Positions 26,649-36,091 of a stretch of DNA of 52,194 bases are shown in pieces (within the stretch, counting starts at the first letter, position 1; each line of letters opens with the position of its first letter). A model generated the notes under the pieces. The model saw nothing but the letters and a program-made list of their open reading frames with translations, ran no database searches and was not told the DNA's origin. The position numbers were made by a program, and so were the translations under genes. The stretch is from Erysipelotrichaceae bacterium (GTDB taxonomy: Bacteria > Bacillota_I > Bacilli_A > Erysipelotrichales > Erysipelotrichaceae): contig JAFRZA010000004.1 in assembly GCA_017442805.1 (NCBI GenBank), positions 1 to 52,194 on the forward strand. The letters run 5' to 3'.

Positions 26649-27440
26649 TTATAACAGCGGTTCCTTAATGAAATTGAGTTCCAGTCCCTTCAGTACCTCA
26701 TCGGTGCGCCGGTAGAGTTCATCGCCCTGCCGCAGCAGTTCGGGGTCGTGAGCGTCAAAGCCGTAGACGCAGCGGATCGGGTACTGAGCGGCGATCTCCC
26801 AGAATCGGCGGAAGGGGTAGATGTAATGTTCCCCGTCTTCATAGCGCCTGAGCGGTTTCAGCGTATTCTTGATGTTGACTTCCAGCGGCGTTTCCGTTTC
26901 CGCGGCGGCGCGGCAGATCTGATGGGTGATCAGCTCGCAGGTCTCGTCGAATTTCCTGATGCCGGCGCAGAAGTAATCGGGATGAGCCAGATAGAGGAAG
27001 GGCACCCGGCGCAGGCCTTCTTCGACCAGCCGGCCATAGGCCAGAAGCTGCTGCTGGCCGCAGTCGCCCCAGTAGAAGTCATAAAGGGCGTCAGGGTCAA
27101 CATAGTGCTGGCCCAGGATCAGGTATTCGCCCTTCTTCAGCAGCTCGTTTTCCATGTAGTCCTGATATTCGGGGAAGTATTCGATCTCAAAGCCCAGCCG
27201 GACATTCAGCTTTCCGGCGTATTTTTCCTTCAGGGAATTAACGGAGAGAAGATAGTCTTCCAGCTGCCCGTATTCCATGCGGTCGGTCGGCTTACTGCGG
27301 TCCGGGTAAGGGGCATGGTCGGAAAAGCCCAGAGTCGCAAAGCCGGCCTCATTGGCCGCCAGGACATACTGTTCATCCGGGCAGTTCAGGGCATGGCCGC
27401 AGCGGAAGGTGTGGGTGTGATAGTTGAAGTTCTGTCTCAT
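26649..27440 (-). CDS. PHP-domain phosphatase (histidinol-phosphatase HisK-like)
   Basis: A 263-residue PHP-family metallophosphoesterase. The N-terminal metal motif is NYHTHTFRCGHA, with further FSDHAP, GFEIEY, GQHYV, AHPDYF and YGFDAHDPE metal-ligand segments. The family includes histidinol-phosphate phosphatase of the HisJ/HisK type, but no other histidine genes are nearby, so the substrate is uncertain. The start at 27440 is chosen because an ATG at 27461 lies one base from the -10 box; GGGGGA serves as ribosome site. Confidence 0.85.
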   Translation of the reverse strand: MRQNFNYHTHTFRCGHALNCPDEQYVLAANEAGFATLGFSDHAPYPDRSKPTDRMEYGQLEDYLLSVNSLKEKYAGKLNVRLGFEIEYFPEYQDYMENELLKKGEYLILGQHYVDPDALYDFYWGDCGQQQLLAYGRLVEEGLRRVPFLYLAHPDYFCAGIRKFDETCELITHQICRAAAETETPLEVNIKNTLKPLRRYEDGEHYIYPFRRFWEIAAQYPIRCVYGFDAHDPELLRQGDELYRRTDEVLKGLELNFIKEPLL

Positions 27441-27462
27441 GGTCTTTTTCCCCCGTATCATT

Positions 27463-27468
27463 ATTATA
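27463..27468 (-). promoter_or_regulatory. -10 box for the PHP phosphatase gene
   Basis: Minus-strand TATAAT, with GTTCAC 17 bases upstream as the best -35. It lies back to back with the promoter of the S41 protease gene. Confidence 0.6.
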
Positions 27469-27518
27469 ACTGACTGACGGATTCGGTGAACGGTCTTCTT
27501 TCCCGATCAGGGTAATTG

Positions 27519-27527
27519 TGCTAAAAT
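27519..27527 (+). promoter_or_regulatory. Extended -10 promoter for the S41 protease gene
   Basis: TGCTAAAAT, followed by AAAGGTGAT and the ATG 17 bases later. Confidence 0.65.
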
Positions 27528-27544
27528 GACAAAGGTGATGAATT

Positions 27545-28978
27545 ATGAGCAGAAAAAGTCTGGGCAGTAGAATTCTGACCGTAACCTTCGTACTTCTGAT
27601 CACGGTCTTCGTCTTCGGACTGGGATACCTTTTCGGCATCCTGTTTTCCAATGGCGGGTCCTCAAACGAAGGCGTACCGGCTGATCTCAATACCCTCAAC
27701 TCGGTAAAGAGCCTGCTGTCGCAGGAATTCCTTTACGGCGAGGATACCACGGAATACAGCGACAAGCTGATCGACGATGCCATCAGAGGCATGGTCGACG
27801 CCCAGAATGACCCCTATACCGTCTACATGTCGGCGGAGGAACTGGCGGAATTCACCGGTTCTCTGAATGCCAACATCGTGGGCATCGGCGTCCGCTACAG
27901 TGAGCTGGACAGCGGCATTCTGGTCAGCGAAGTGCTGGATTTCAGCCCGGCCAAGGCAGCCGGCGTTCAGGCCGGAGACATCATCATCGCCGTCGACGGC
28001 CGGGGCGTGGAGACTTTCGAGTCCGATGAACTGCTCAACTCCATCCGCGGACTGAAGGGGACTGATGTCACCATCACGGTCCAGCGCGGCAGCGAGAAGC
28101 TTGACATCACCATCACCAGAGACGAGATCTCAACGACGGTCTCCAGCCGGGTGGAAGGCAAAGTCGGCATTCTGACCTTCAATTCCTTCTCCGACGGCAG
28201 CGTCAGGGAGATGAAACAGCATCTCGACAAGCTGGAGAAAGCCGGAGTCACCTCGCTGATCATCGATCTGCGCGACAACGGCGGCGGCTATGTTACCACG
28301 CTGGACGGCGTCAGCGAATTCTTCATGAAGAAGGGCGACATCATCATGCGCGAGACTGACCGCAACGGCTATGAGACCATCGACCGCTGCAAGAGCGGAC
28401 CGGCGTATCAGTATGACAAAATTGTCATTCTCATCAACAACAACTCCGCCAGCTGTTCCGAAGTGTTCACCATGGCGATGATCGAAAACTGCGGGGCTAT
28501 TACCGTCGGCGATACCAGCTACGGCAAGGGCGTTGCCCAGGTCACCAGGATGCTGAAGAACAACGGCGCCCTGAAGTACACCGATCTGGCCTGGAAGAGC
28601 GGTAACGGCGTTTCCATCTCCGGAACCGGCATCAAGCCGGACTATGAGGTGCGGCTGCACGAAGCCCTGTACATGAGCTACCTCATCCTTGAGGAAGGGG
28701 AAAGCTATGAATACGATACGGTTTCCGAAAAGCTGATCAACCTGCAGTACATGCTCGACTTTCTGGGCTATAAGGTCGACCGCTTCGACGGCTACTTCTC
28801 CAGGGCTACTTCCGATGCCCTGAAGGCCTTCCAGAAGGACGCCGGCCTGACCGCTGACGGGATCCTGACCCCCGCGCTGGCGATCCGCCTCAACAGCGCC
28901 GTCACCACCGCCTGGGGTCTGCACAAGGACATCTACGATCTTCAGATGCATAAGGCCATGGAGATCGCCGGAAAATAA
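27545..28978 (+). CDS. ctpA: S41 carboxy-terminal processing protease with peptidoglycan-binding domain
   Basis: A 477-residue membrane-anchored protease. A membrane helix lies at about 10-32, a PDZ domain at about 95-180, and the S41 core at about 190-375. The catalytic serine is most likely S303 in NNNSASCSE and the general base K328 in SYGKGVAQ, 25 residues later as in the family. Residues about 395-455 form a peptidoglycan-binding domain (LQYMLDFLGYKVDRFDGYFS), giving the CtpA/CtpB architecture. It is transcribed divergently from the PHP gene. The role is probably regulated processing of secreted or membrane proteins. Confidence 0.95.
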   Translation: MSRKSLGSRILTVTFVLLITVFVFGLGYLFGILFSNGGSSNEGVPADLNTLNSVKSLLSQEFLYGEDTTEYSDKLIDDAIRGMVDAQNDPYTVYMSAEELAEFTGSLNANIVGIGVRYSELDSGILVSEVLDFSPAKAAGVQAGDIIIAVDGRGVETFESDELLNSIRGLKGTDVTITVQRGSEKLDITITRDEISTTVSSRVEGKVGILTFNSFSDGSVREMKQHLDKLEKAGVTSLIIDLRDNGGGYVTTLDGVSEFFMKKGDIIMRETDRNGYETIDRCKSGPAYQYDKIVILINNNSASCSEVFTMAMIENCGAITVGDTSYGKGVAQVTRMLKNNGALKYTDLAWKSGNGVSISGTGIKPDYEVRLHEALYMSYLILEEGESYEYDTVSEKLINLQYMLDFLGYKVDRFDGYFSRATSDALKAFQKDAGLTADGILTPALAIRLNSAVTTAWGLHKDIYDLQMHKAMEIAGK

Positions 28979-29133
28979 CCTGAATTTCATCCGGCTGTCA
29001 CCCGGACAGAAGCATCCCTGATGATGTTTCAGCCGGGACACCGGTTCATTAATAACGTAAAAGAGATCAGATTGCCGCCTTGGCAATCCGCTCTTCTGTG
29101 GGGAGAAGTCTTCCCCGAAAAGGAATATTACAT
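28979..29133 (+). promoter_or_regulatory. Structured intergenic leader before the ABC exporter
   Basis: This 155-base stretch contains several strong hairpins. CCGGCTG (28991-28997) pairs with CAGCCGG (29030-29036). AAGAG (29061) plus GATTGCC (29070-29076) pair with GGCAATC (29082-29088) plus CTCTT (29091-29095). GGGGA (29100-29104) pairs with TCCCC (29112-29116), just before the AAAAGGA ribosome site. No T tract follows any of them. It may be a cis-regulatory leader; I do not recognise a known riboswitch class. Confidence 0.45.
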
Positions 29134-30867
29134 ATGCGAAAGCTGTTATCATATTTAAAGCCCTACCGGGTAAAGATCGCCCTGGCCACCCTGCTGATGG
29201 CCGTTTCGGCGGTATGCGATCTGTTATTGCCGACGCTGATGGCTGACGTGCTGGACAGGGGCGTCTACGGGGCGGCTGAAGGCGATACCTTCAGCTACAT
29301 CGTTCAGACCTCCGGCTGGATGCTGACGGTCTCCCTCGTCAGCCTGGTATCCGTCATCAGCGGCTTCTGGGTGGTTTACCACGTCGTTTCCGGCTATGTC
29401 TGCGACCTGCGTTCCGCCCTTTTCGCCAAGGTCCACACCATGACCCTTACCGAGGTGGGCAAGGTGGGAACCTCCAATCTGGTCACCCGTCTGACCCATG
29501 ACGTTGACACCCTCAACTGGGTGATCTCTTCCCTGTGCGGCGGCATCCTCATCATTCCGCTGATGTTTCTGGGCAGCGTCTTTCTCTGCATGCGCAAGGA
29601 CGTCGGTCTTTCCCTGGTCATCCTGGGAGCCGTGCCCCTGCTGATCGGAGCGGGACTGCTGCTGAGCGGTAAGATCGAGCGGCTGTGGGAGATTTCCGAT
29701 GAGTTCTGCGACAAACAGAACGACCTGGTCCGCGAGCGGCTGCGGGGCATCCGCGTCATCCGCGCCTTTGACCGGGAAGGTTACGCTCACCAAAGGATCA
29801 CCGAAGCCACCAATACGATGGCCGACAACATCATCCGCGCCAACCTGCAGATGGAGATCATCGACCCGGTTGCCGTCTTCGTTCTCAACGTCACGGCACT
29901 GCTGATCGTCTATCTGGGCGGCGTGCGTCTGGAAAGAGGCAGCGGCTTAAGCGCCGGCGACGTCTTCGCCATCATTCAGTACATCGGCATCATCATGGGG
30001 GCCATTCTTTCGGTCTCCTACGACATCGTCATGCTGCCGCACGTCCGGGTAGCGGTGCGCCGCCTCAAGCAGATCACCGAATCAGCCGGTCTGGAAGATG
30101 ACCGCCCGGCTGAAGGATTGAAATTGAGAGGCGACATCGACCTGGAGCACGCCGGCTTTACCTATCCCGACGGTTCCTTGCCGGCCTTAAGCGATGTGGA
30201 CATGCACATAAAGGCGGGACAGTGGGTTTCCGTCATCGGCGGCACCGGTTCCGGCAAGAGCACTCTGGCCCAGCTGTTGCTGGCCTTCCGTCAGCCAACC
30301 GAGGGAAAGCTCTGTTTTGACGGGCGGGACGCTTCCACGATCTCCCCGAAGGACATCCGCACCAACGTCAGCTGCGCGCTGCAGAAGTCAATGCTGTACG
30401 CCGGCACGATCGCGGAAAATCTCCGGATGGGCAAGCCCGAAGCCAGCGATGAAGAACTCTGGCAGGCACTGGAAGACGCCCAGGCGGCCGACTTTGTGAA
30501 AGAAAAGCCCGAAGGTCTGAACTTCAGACTGGAACAGGGAGCTACCAACATCTCCGGCGGTCAGAAGCAGCGGCTGGCCATTGCCCGGGCCATCCTGAAG
30601 GATGCGCCGATCTACATCTTCGACGACTCCTTCTCAGCGCTGGACTTCATAACCGAAGCCCGGGTACGCAGAAGCCTCAATGAAAGACTGGCGGGCAAGA
30701 CCCGCATCGTGATAACCCAGCGCGTGGTTTCCGCCATGCACTCACAGAACATCTTCGTGCTTGCCGACGGCGCCCTGGTGGGCAGCGGCACGCACGGACA
30801 GCTGCTGGAAAGCTGCCCGATCTACCGGGAGATCTTCCTGTCGCAGACGGGAGGTGAGATCGCATGA
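29134..30867 (+). CDS. Heterodimeric ABC multidrug exporter, subunit with degenerate ATPase site
   Basis: A 577-residue half-transporter with six membrane helices (about 15-290) and an ATPase domain. Walker A is GGTGSGKST, the signature ISGGQKQR, and Walker B reads IYIFDDSFSALD, with Asp where the catalytic Glu normally stands, while TQR replaces the usual switch-histidine AHR. These are hallmarks of the degenerate-site partner of heterodimeric exporters such as BmrCD or TM287/288. The ATG at 29134 follows AAAAGGA. Its stop overlaps the next gene as ATGA. Possible cargo is drugs or lipids; not deducible from sequence. Confidence 0.93.
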   Translation: MRKLLSYLKPYRVKIALATLLMAVSAVCDLLLPTLMADVLDRGVYGAAEGDTFSYIVQTSGWMLTVSLVSLVSVISGFWVVYHVVSGYVCDLRSALFAKVHTMTLTEVGKVGTSNLVTRLTHDVDTLNWVISSLCGGILIIPLMFLGSVFLCMRKDVGLSLVILGAVPLLIGAGLLLSGKIERLWEISDEFCDKQNDLVRERLRGIRVIRAFDREGYAHQRITEATNTMADNIIRANLQMEIIDPVAVFVLNVTALLIVYLGGVRLERGSGLSAGDVFAIIQYIGIIMGAILSVSYDIVMLPHVRVAVRRLKQITESAGLEDDRPAEGLKLRGDIDLEHAGFTYPDGSLPALSDVDMHIKAGQWVSVIGGTGSGKSTLAQLLLAFRQPTEGKLCFDGRDASTISPKDIRTNVSCALQKSMLYAGTIAENLRMGKPEASDEELWQALEDAQAADFVKEKPEGLNFRLEQGATNISGGQKQRLAIARAILKDAPIYIFDDSFSALDFITEARVRRSLNERLAGKTRIVITQRVVSAMHSQNIFVLADGALVGSGTHGQLLESCPIYREIFLSQTGGEIA

Positions 30868-32624
30868 GTAAGAAGGAAAAGAACCGTCTGTTTGACGAGA
30901 CCGGCAGACGTCTGCTTAAGGAATTAAGACCGCTGCGATACCGGATCCTGCTGGCAGCCGTTATCTGCCTGTTGCTGATCGGCTGCGCGGTCGCCGGACC
31001 GACGCTGCTGGGCAATCTGATCAACCGTCTGTACGGCTGGAAGGACAATCCGGATCTAATCAGAAGCATGATTCCGGAACTGCTGATCCTCTTTGGCGTC
31101 TATGCCCTGGAAGGTTTGCTGTCCTATGGCAAGTGGTATCTGTTACAGATCACCGTCAGCCGTTACTTCTGCGCCGGCATGCGCATCCGGATCTCCGACA
31201 AGCTGCGCCGGCTGCCGATCTCCTACATGGACAAAACGCCGGCCGGCGACATCATCGAAAGGATGATGGAAGACGTCGGCAACATGGCCGACAGCATCTT
31301 CGACATCGTCAGCATCCTGCTATCCGGTTTCCTGCAGATCATCGTCATCGCCATTACGCTGTTACTGACGGACTGGCGGCTGGCGATCCCCGTAATACTG
31401 CTGGCACCGCTGTCCGTATTGCTTTCCACCAGGATGGCAACGCTGGGACAGGAGCGCTGGGACAGGCACTACAGCCTCTCCGGCGAACTGACTTCGCTGG
31501 CTGAGGAAGCCTTCACCAACTACCCGGCCACCAAGGCCTTCAACCGCGAGGACGTGCTGCAGAAGAAGTATGAGGAACTCTCCGCACGTCATCAGAACAA
31601 CGGCTGTCTGGCCAACTTCCTGTCCTCGATCGTTCAGCCGGTGATCGCCTGCGTGGATTCGCTGGCCTACATCGTCGTCAGCGTCGTGGGCGGCTGGCTG
31701 ATCCTCAACCGCGGCGTGGCCATCGGCACCGTGGTCACCGTCATTCTCTTCGCCCGTCACCTCTCCGACCCGCTGGAAAGAGTAGCCTACGGCCTGGGCT
31801 TCGTTCAGCAGATCAAGTCCGCCGCCAAGCGCGTCTTCGACCTGCTGGATCTGCCGGAAGAACAGGACGCCGAAGGCGTCGCGGAAGCGCCGGTCAGGGG
31901 AAAGGTGGAATTCCGCCACGTTGACTTCTCCTATGATCCCACCCGGCCGCTGATCAGAGACCTCAATACCGTCATCAGGCCCGGCCAGAAGATCGCCATC
32001 GTCGGTCCCACCGGCGCCGGCAAGACCACCATCGTCAACCTGCTGATGCGCTTCTATGACATCCGGTCCGGCCAGATCCTCATCGACGGCCGGGACGTTT
32101 CTGAGATGTCCCGGGCGGAAGTGCGAAGGCTGTTCGCCATGGTTTTGCAGGACACCTGGCTCTTCAGGGGCACGGTAGCGGAAAACGTCGCCTACGGTTC
32201 TCCGGAAGCGACGCGTCAGGACATCATCGAGGCCTGCGACCACGCCTATTGCGACCACTTCATCCGCCGGCTGCCTCAGGGCTACGACACCACTATCTCC
32301 GAAGACTCCACCGCGGTCTCCGCCGGTCAGAAGCAGCTGCTCACCATTGCCCGGGCCTTACTGGCTGACAGGCCGTTATTGATCCTGGATGAGGCGACTT
32401 CCAACGTCGATACCCGTACGGAACTGCTGATCCAGAAGGCCATGGACCACCTGATGGGCGGGCGGACCTGCTTCGTCATCGCCCACCGGCTTTCCACCAT
32501 CGTGGACGCCGATCTGATCCTGGTCATCCGCGACGGCCAGATCGTCGAGCAGGGCACCCATGAGTCGCTGCTGGAAAAGAAGGGCTTCTACTACGAGCTG
32601 TTCCGCAGCCAGTACATGATTTAG
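30864..32624 (+). CDS. Heterodimeric ABC multidrug exporter, catalytically competent subunit
   Basis: A 586-residue half-transporter coupled to the previous gene by ATGA. Six membrane helices are followed by an ATPase with Walker A GPTGAGKTT, Walker B LLILDEATSNVD including the catalytic Glu, and IAHRLS with the switch His. Its signature motif is VSAGQKQ rather than LSGGQ. In the heterodimer this altered signature would face the Asp-type Walker B of the partner, forming the degenerate site, while the competent site combines this subunit's Walker motifs with the partner's intact ISGGQ. Confidence 0.94.
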   Translation: MSKKEKNRLFDETGRRLLKELRPLRYRILLAAVICLLLIGCAVAGPTLLGNLINRLYGWKDNPDLIRSMIPELLILFGVYALEGLLSYGKWYLLQITVSRYFCAGMRIRISDKLRRLPISYMDKTPAGDIIERMMEDVGNMADSIFDIVSILLSGFLQIIVIAITLLLTDWRLAIPVILLAPLSVLLSTRMATLGQERWDRHYSLSGELTSLAEEAFTNYPATKAFNREDVLQKKYEELSARHQNNGCLANFLSSIVQPVIACVDSLAYIVVSVVGGWLILNRGVAIGTVVTVILFARHLSDPLERVAYGLGFVQQIKSAAKRVFDLLDLPEEQDAEGVAEAPVRGKVEFRHVDFSYDPTRPLIRDLNTVIRPGQKIAIVGPTGAGKTTIVNLLMRFYDIRSGQILIDGRDVSEMSRAEVRRLFAMVLQDTWLFRGTVAENVAYGSPEATRQDIIEACDHAYCDHFIRRLPQGYDTTISEDSTAVSAGQKQLLTIARALLADRPLLILDEATSNVDTRTELLIQKAMDHLMGGRTCFVIAHRLSTIVDADLILVIRDGQIVEQGTHESLLEKKGFYYELFRSQYMI

Positions 32625-32642
32625 AAAAACAGCGCAAAAGAA

Positions 32643-32682
32643 AAAACGGCCTGACTTCCCCTGCGGGAGGTCAGGCTGTTTT
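32643..32682. terminator. Terminator shared by the ABC operon and the MATE gene
   Basis: AAAACGGCCTGAC (from 32643) pairs with GTCAGGCTGTTTT (32670-32682) with one mismatch-type pair, T-rich on both ends. The MATE stop codon lies within the right arm. Confidence 0.85.
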
Positions 32683-34032
32683 GGTTACGGGGTAAAGCTT
32701 CCGGAAATGCAGGCTATACCAGATCTGGGAAATCAGGCAGCAGAAGAGGTTGCTGAGGATCATGGCCGTCCAGATGCCCAGCGGCCCCATGTCGGTGCAG
32801 TCGCGGAAGAAGATCATTAAAGGCAGTCTTAACAGCCAGAGCCGTAACAGGTTGATGAACAGCGAACTGCGGGTATGGCCGGAGCCGTTGAACATCGCCA
32901 GCAGGTTATTGACCCAGCACATGAAGAAGATGGTGCCGATGGAGAAGCAGCCGTAGGTGATGCCGTTGGACAGCAGCGCTTCCGACGCCTCGCCGACCAG
33001 CAGGTGAGCCAGCGGTCTGGCCAGGGGAATGCCGACGGCGATGAGGACCAGGGAAACCTCGGTGCACAGGATCATTGCTTCCCGGAAGCACTGCTGAGCC
33101 CGCCGGTTGTCGCCGGCGCCGATGGCGTGGCCGATGAAGGGCACCAGGGCAGCGCTGAGGGCGTTGACCGGGATGTAATAGAGCGAGGAGATGCGGTTGC
33201 CCAGTCCGTAGGCGGACATGATGATGGAACCGTAGGAAAGAATGAAGCTGTTCATGACGGTAAAGCCGAATTCCATCATGAAGCTGCCCAGGGAAGCGGG
33301 CAGGCCCGTGATCAGGATCTTCTTCAGGATGGAACCGTCAAAATGGTACCTGCGGAAGTCGACGCAGATGTTCTGTTTGTCGGTAAACAGGCCGTAAAGC
33401 GCCAGCGGGCAGACCAGCATCTTGGAGATGGTGGTAGCCAGGGAAGCGCCGAACATGCCCCAGTTGAAACGGAAGATCAGCAGGGGATCAAGCAGAACGT
33501 TGATGATGGTGGCAGCGATGTTCAGCACGACGGCTGACCTGCTGTCGCCGGTCGACTGGCGGATCGCCTGGAAGATGGTGAGGATGTAGATGAACAGGAA
33601 GTCGGGAGCCAGACCCAGCAGGTACTGATGGGCATGCTCCAGGATGTCTTCCGGCGTTTTCAGAGCCAGTAACAGCGGTCGGGCAAAGACGGTGCAGCCG
33701 GCGCTGATCAGCAAGGCGATGATCATGGACAATCCGAACAGCAGGGTAGCCAGATGACTGGCCTTTCGGCGGTCGCCGGCTCCCATGGCGGAGGAGATCA
33801 GGGCCATGCCGGCGGCCGACAGGCCGGTCGCGAAGGCGCTGCCACAGAGATTGATGTTGTTGATGACGGCTACGGCGCCGACCTGCAGCTCACCCAGCCG
33901 GCTGATGTAATAGGTGTCAGCGTAGCTGTAGAGCACGTTGACCAGATTAAAGGCCATCAGCGGCAGAGCCATCTGAATCAGGGACTTGCGGATGTTGCCG
34001 TGCAACAGGTCTCTCTTGCTTACTTTTGCCAT
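32671..34032 (-). CDS. MATE family efflux transporter
   Basis: A 453-residue protein with about twelve membrane helices in two homologous halves, typical of MATE exporters, which expel cationic drugs or metabolites using Na+ or H+. Segments such as LIQMALPLMAFNLVNVLYSYADTYYISRLG at the start and AASLATTISK-like and ALSAALVPFIGHAIGAGDNRRA regions support this. The -10 box TATAAT on the minus strand ends only 6 bases before the ATG and no Shine-Dalgarno is present, suggesting a leaderless message. It is divergent from uvrB. Confidence 0.93.
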   Translation of the reverse strand: MAKVSKRDLLHGNIRKSLIQMALPLMAFNLVNVLYSYADTYYISRLGELQVGAVAVINNINLCGSAFATGLSAAGMALISSAMGAGDRRKASHLATLLFGLSMIIALLISAGCTVFARPLLLALKTPEDILEHAHQYLLGLAPDFLFIYILTIFQAIRQSTGDSRSAVVLNIAATIINVLLDPLLIFRFNWGMFGASLATTISKMLVCPLALYGLFTDKQNICVDFRRYHFDGSILKKILITGLPASLGSFMMEFGFTVMNSFILSYGSIIMSAYGLGNRISSLYYIPVNALSAALVPFIGHAIGAGDNRRAQQCFREAMILCTEVSLVLIAVGIPLARPLAHLLVGEASEALLSNGITYGCFSIGTIFFMCWVNNLLAMFNGSGHTRSSLFINLLRLWLLRLPLMIFFRDCTDMGPLGIWTAMILSNLFCCLISQIWYSLHFRKLYPVTKTA

Positions 34033-34038
34033 GGTTCC

Positions 34039-34044
34039 ATTATA
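34039..34044 (-). promoter_or_regulatory. -10 box of the MATE gene
   Basis: Minus-strand TATAAT with TTCTTA 17 bases upstream. Only GGAACC separates it from the ATG. Confidence 0.55.
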
Positions 34045-34097
34045 ATGCCGCAGAGAGGTTATAAGAAAATGAAGTGCCTGAAAAAAGGCGGATGGTT

Positions 34098-34103
34098 TAT
34101 AAT
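34098..34103 (+). promoter_or_regulatory. -10 box of the uvrB operon
   Basis: TATAAT ends 6 bases before the uvrB ATG. The best -35, TGCCTG, is weak but at 17 bases. Confidence 0.55.
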
Positions 34104-34109
34104 TAGGGT

Positions 34110-36077
34110 ATGTTCAAGCTGCATTCCGAGTTTCAGCCTCTGGGCGATCAGCCCGAGGCCATCAGAGAACTGGTCGAGGGCATCAGGGCCAATAAGAAGT
34201 ACCAGGTGCTGCTGGGAGCCACCGGCACCGGCAAGACCTTTACCATGGCCAACGTCATCGCCCAGATCAACAAGCCGACTCTCGTCTTCGTTCACAACAA
34301 GACCCTGGCCGGCCAGCTTTACAGCGAGCTGAAGGAATTCTTCCCGGAAAACCACGTGGAATACTTCGTTTCCAACTTCGACTACTACCAGCCGGAAGCC
34401 TACGTGCCCAAGACCGATACCTACATCGAAAAGAACTCGATGATCAACGACGAACTGGACATGCTGCGGCTGGCAGCCTATAACGCCGTGCTGCAGGACC
34501 GCGATACCATCATCGTGGCTTCGGTGGCCTGCATCTACGCCGCCTCCGATCCCCGGCAGTACCGCGATATGTTCTTCACCATCAAGGCCGGCCAGAAGAT
34601 CGATCGGCGGAGCCTGCTTCAGATGTTCGTCGACCGCCAGTACGTCCGCAACGACCTGGAGCTCAAGAGAGGAACCTTCCGGGTCAGGGGAGACGTCATT
34701 GACGTCTGCCTGGGCTATACCGACGCCTACATCCTGCGCATCGAGATGTTTGACGAGGAGATCGAGCGGATCAGCGAGATCGACACCATCACGGGCAAGA
34801 CTTTGAACGCCTATACCTTATATAACATCTTCCCGGCTACCGGCTACGCCAAGAGCAAGGACGACATTCAGCGAGCCTGCGACAACATCGAGATCGAGCT
34901 GGAAGAACGGCTGAAATACTTTGAAGAGCAGGGAAAACCGCTGGAAAAGGAAAGACTGGAACAGCGCTGCCGCTACGATTTGGACGCCTTAAGGGAATTC
35001 GGAACCTGCGCGGGCATTGAGAACTACTCCCGCCAGCTGGAATTCCGGGCTCCCGGTTCCAAGCCCTTCACCCTGTTTGACTATTTTCCCGACGACTATC
35101 TGATGTTCGTCGACGAATCCCATGTTTCCCTGCCTCAGGTCAGGGGCATGTACAACGGCGACCACAGCCGCAAGAGCACCCTGGTGCAGTACGGCTTCCG
35201 GCTGCCCAGCGCCCTGGACAACCGGCCGCTGAAGTTCGATGAATTCGAAGCCGCCATCAATCAGATCATCTGCGTTTCCGCCACCCCCGGCGACTATGAG
35301 CTGGACAAGGTCAACCATGAGGTCGTCCAGCAGATCATCCGGCCGACCGGACTGCTTGACCCCCAGGTCGAAGTGCGCCCCAGCAAGGGCCAGATCGACG
35401 ACATCATCGCCGAGATCGATAAGAGAATAGCCAGAAACGAGAGAGTTCTGATCACCACCCTGACGGTCAGGATGGCTGAGGAACTGAGCAAGTATCTGGA
35501 AAACCAGATGTATAAGGTCGCCTACCTGCACCATGAGACCAAGACCCTGGAGAGAACGGAGATCATCCGCGATCTGCGCAAGGGCAAGTACGACGTGCTG
35601 GTGGGCATCAACCTGCTGAGGGAAGGACTGGACATTCCCGAAGTCTCCCTGGTGGTCATTCTGGACGCCGACAAGGAAGGCTTCCTGCGCTCCGAGCGCT
35701 CGCTGATCCAGACCATCGGCCGGGCGGCCCGTAACGAAAACGGCATGGTCATCATGTACGGTGACTCGATAACCGATTCCATGCGTTCGGCCATCGACGA
35801 GACCAACCGCCGGCGCACCATCCAGCAGAAGTACAACGAAGAACACGGCATCGTGCCCAGGACCATCAAAAAGGAGATCAGGGAAGCCATTCATTCCCGC
35901 GAAACCCATGAGATGGCGCTCAAGTACATGTCGAAGAAGCTTAAGAAGTCCGCCAACCAGCAGCAGGAACTGCTGGCCAGGCTGGAAAAGGAAATGCGCG
36001 AAGCCGCCCGCATTCTCGACTTTGAAAGAGCGGCTGAACTGCGCGACATGATCCTGGAGATCAAGGCCGACGAGTAG
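34110..36077 (+). CDS. uvrB: Excinuclease ABC subunit B
   Basis: A 655-residue UvrB, the DNA-damage verification helicase of nucleotide excision repair. Walker A is GATGTGKT, the beta-hairpin region YYQPEAYVP and [11 protein letters not shown] is intact, the DEAD-type segment is FVDESH, helicase motifs V and VI are present ([26 protein letters not shown]), and the UVR domain for UvrC/UvrA contact is at the C-terminus ([22 protein letters not shown]). uvrA is not adjacent. maf, barnase and barstar genes follow with short gaps, so these probably share a transcript. Confidence 0.98.
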   Translation: MFKLHSEFQPLGDQPEAIRELVEGIRANKKYQVLLGATGTGKTFTMANVIAQINKPTLVFVHNKTLAGQLYSELKEFFPENHVEYFVSNFDYYQPEAYVPKTDTYIEKNSMINDELDMLRLAAYNAVLQDRDTIIVASVACIYAASDPRQYRDMFFTIKAGQKIDRRSLLQMFVDRQYVRNDLELKRGTFRVRGDVIDVCLGYTDAYILRIEMFDEEIERISEIDTITGKTLNAYTLYNIFPATGYAKSKDDIQRACDNIEIELEERLKYFEEQGKPLEKERLEQRCRYDLDALREFGTCAGIENYSRQLEFRAPGSKPFTLFDYFPDDYLMFVDESHVSLPQVRGMYNGDHSRKSTLVQYGFRLPSALDNRPLKFDEFEAAINQIICVSATPGDYELDKVNHEVVQQIIRPTGLLDPQVEVRPSKGQIDDIIAEIDKRIARNERVLITTLTVRMAEELSKYLENQMYKVAYLHHETKTLERTEIIRDLRKGKYDVLVGINLLREGLDIPEVSLVVILDADKEGFLRSERSLIQTIGRAARNENGMVIMYGDSITDSMRSAIDETNRRRTIQQKYNEEHGIVPRTIKKEIREAIHSRETHEMALKYMSKKLKKSANQQQELLARLEKEMREAARILDFERAAELRDMILEIKADE

Positions 36078-36091
36078 AGAAGAGGGATAGC

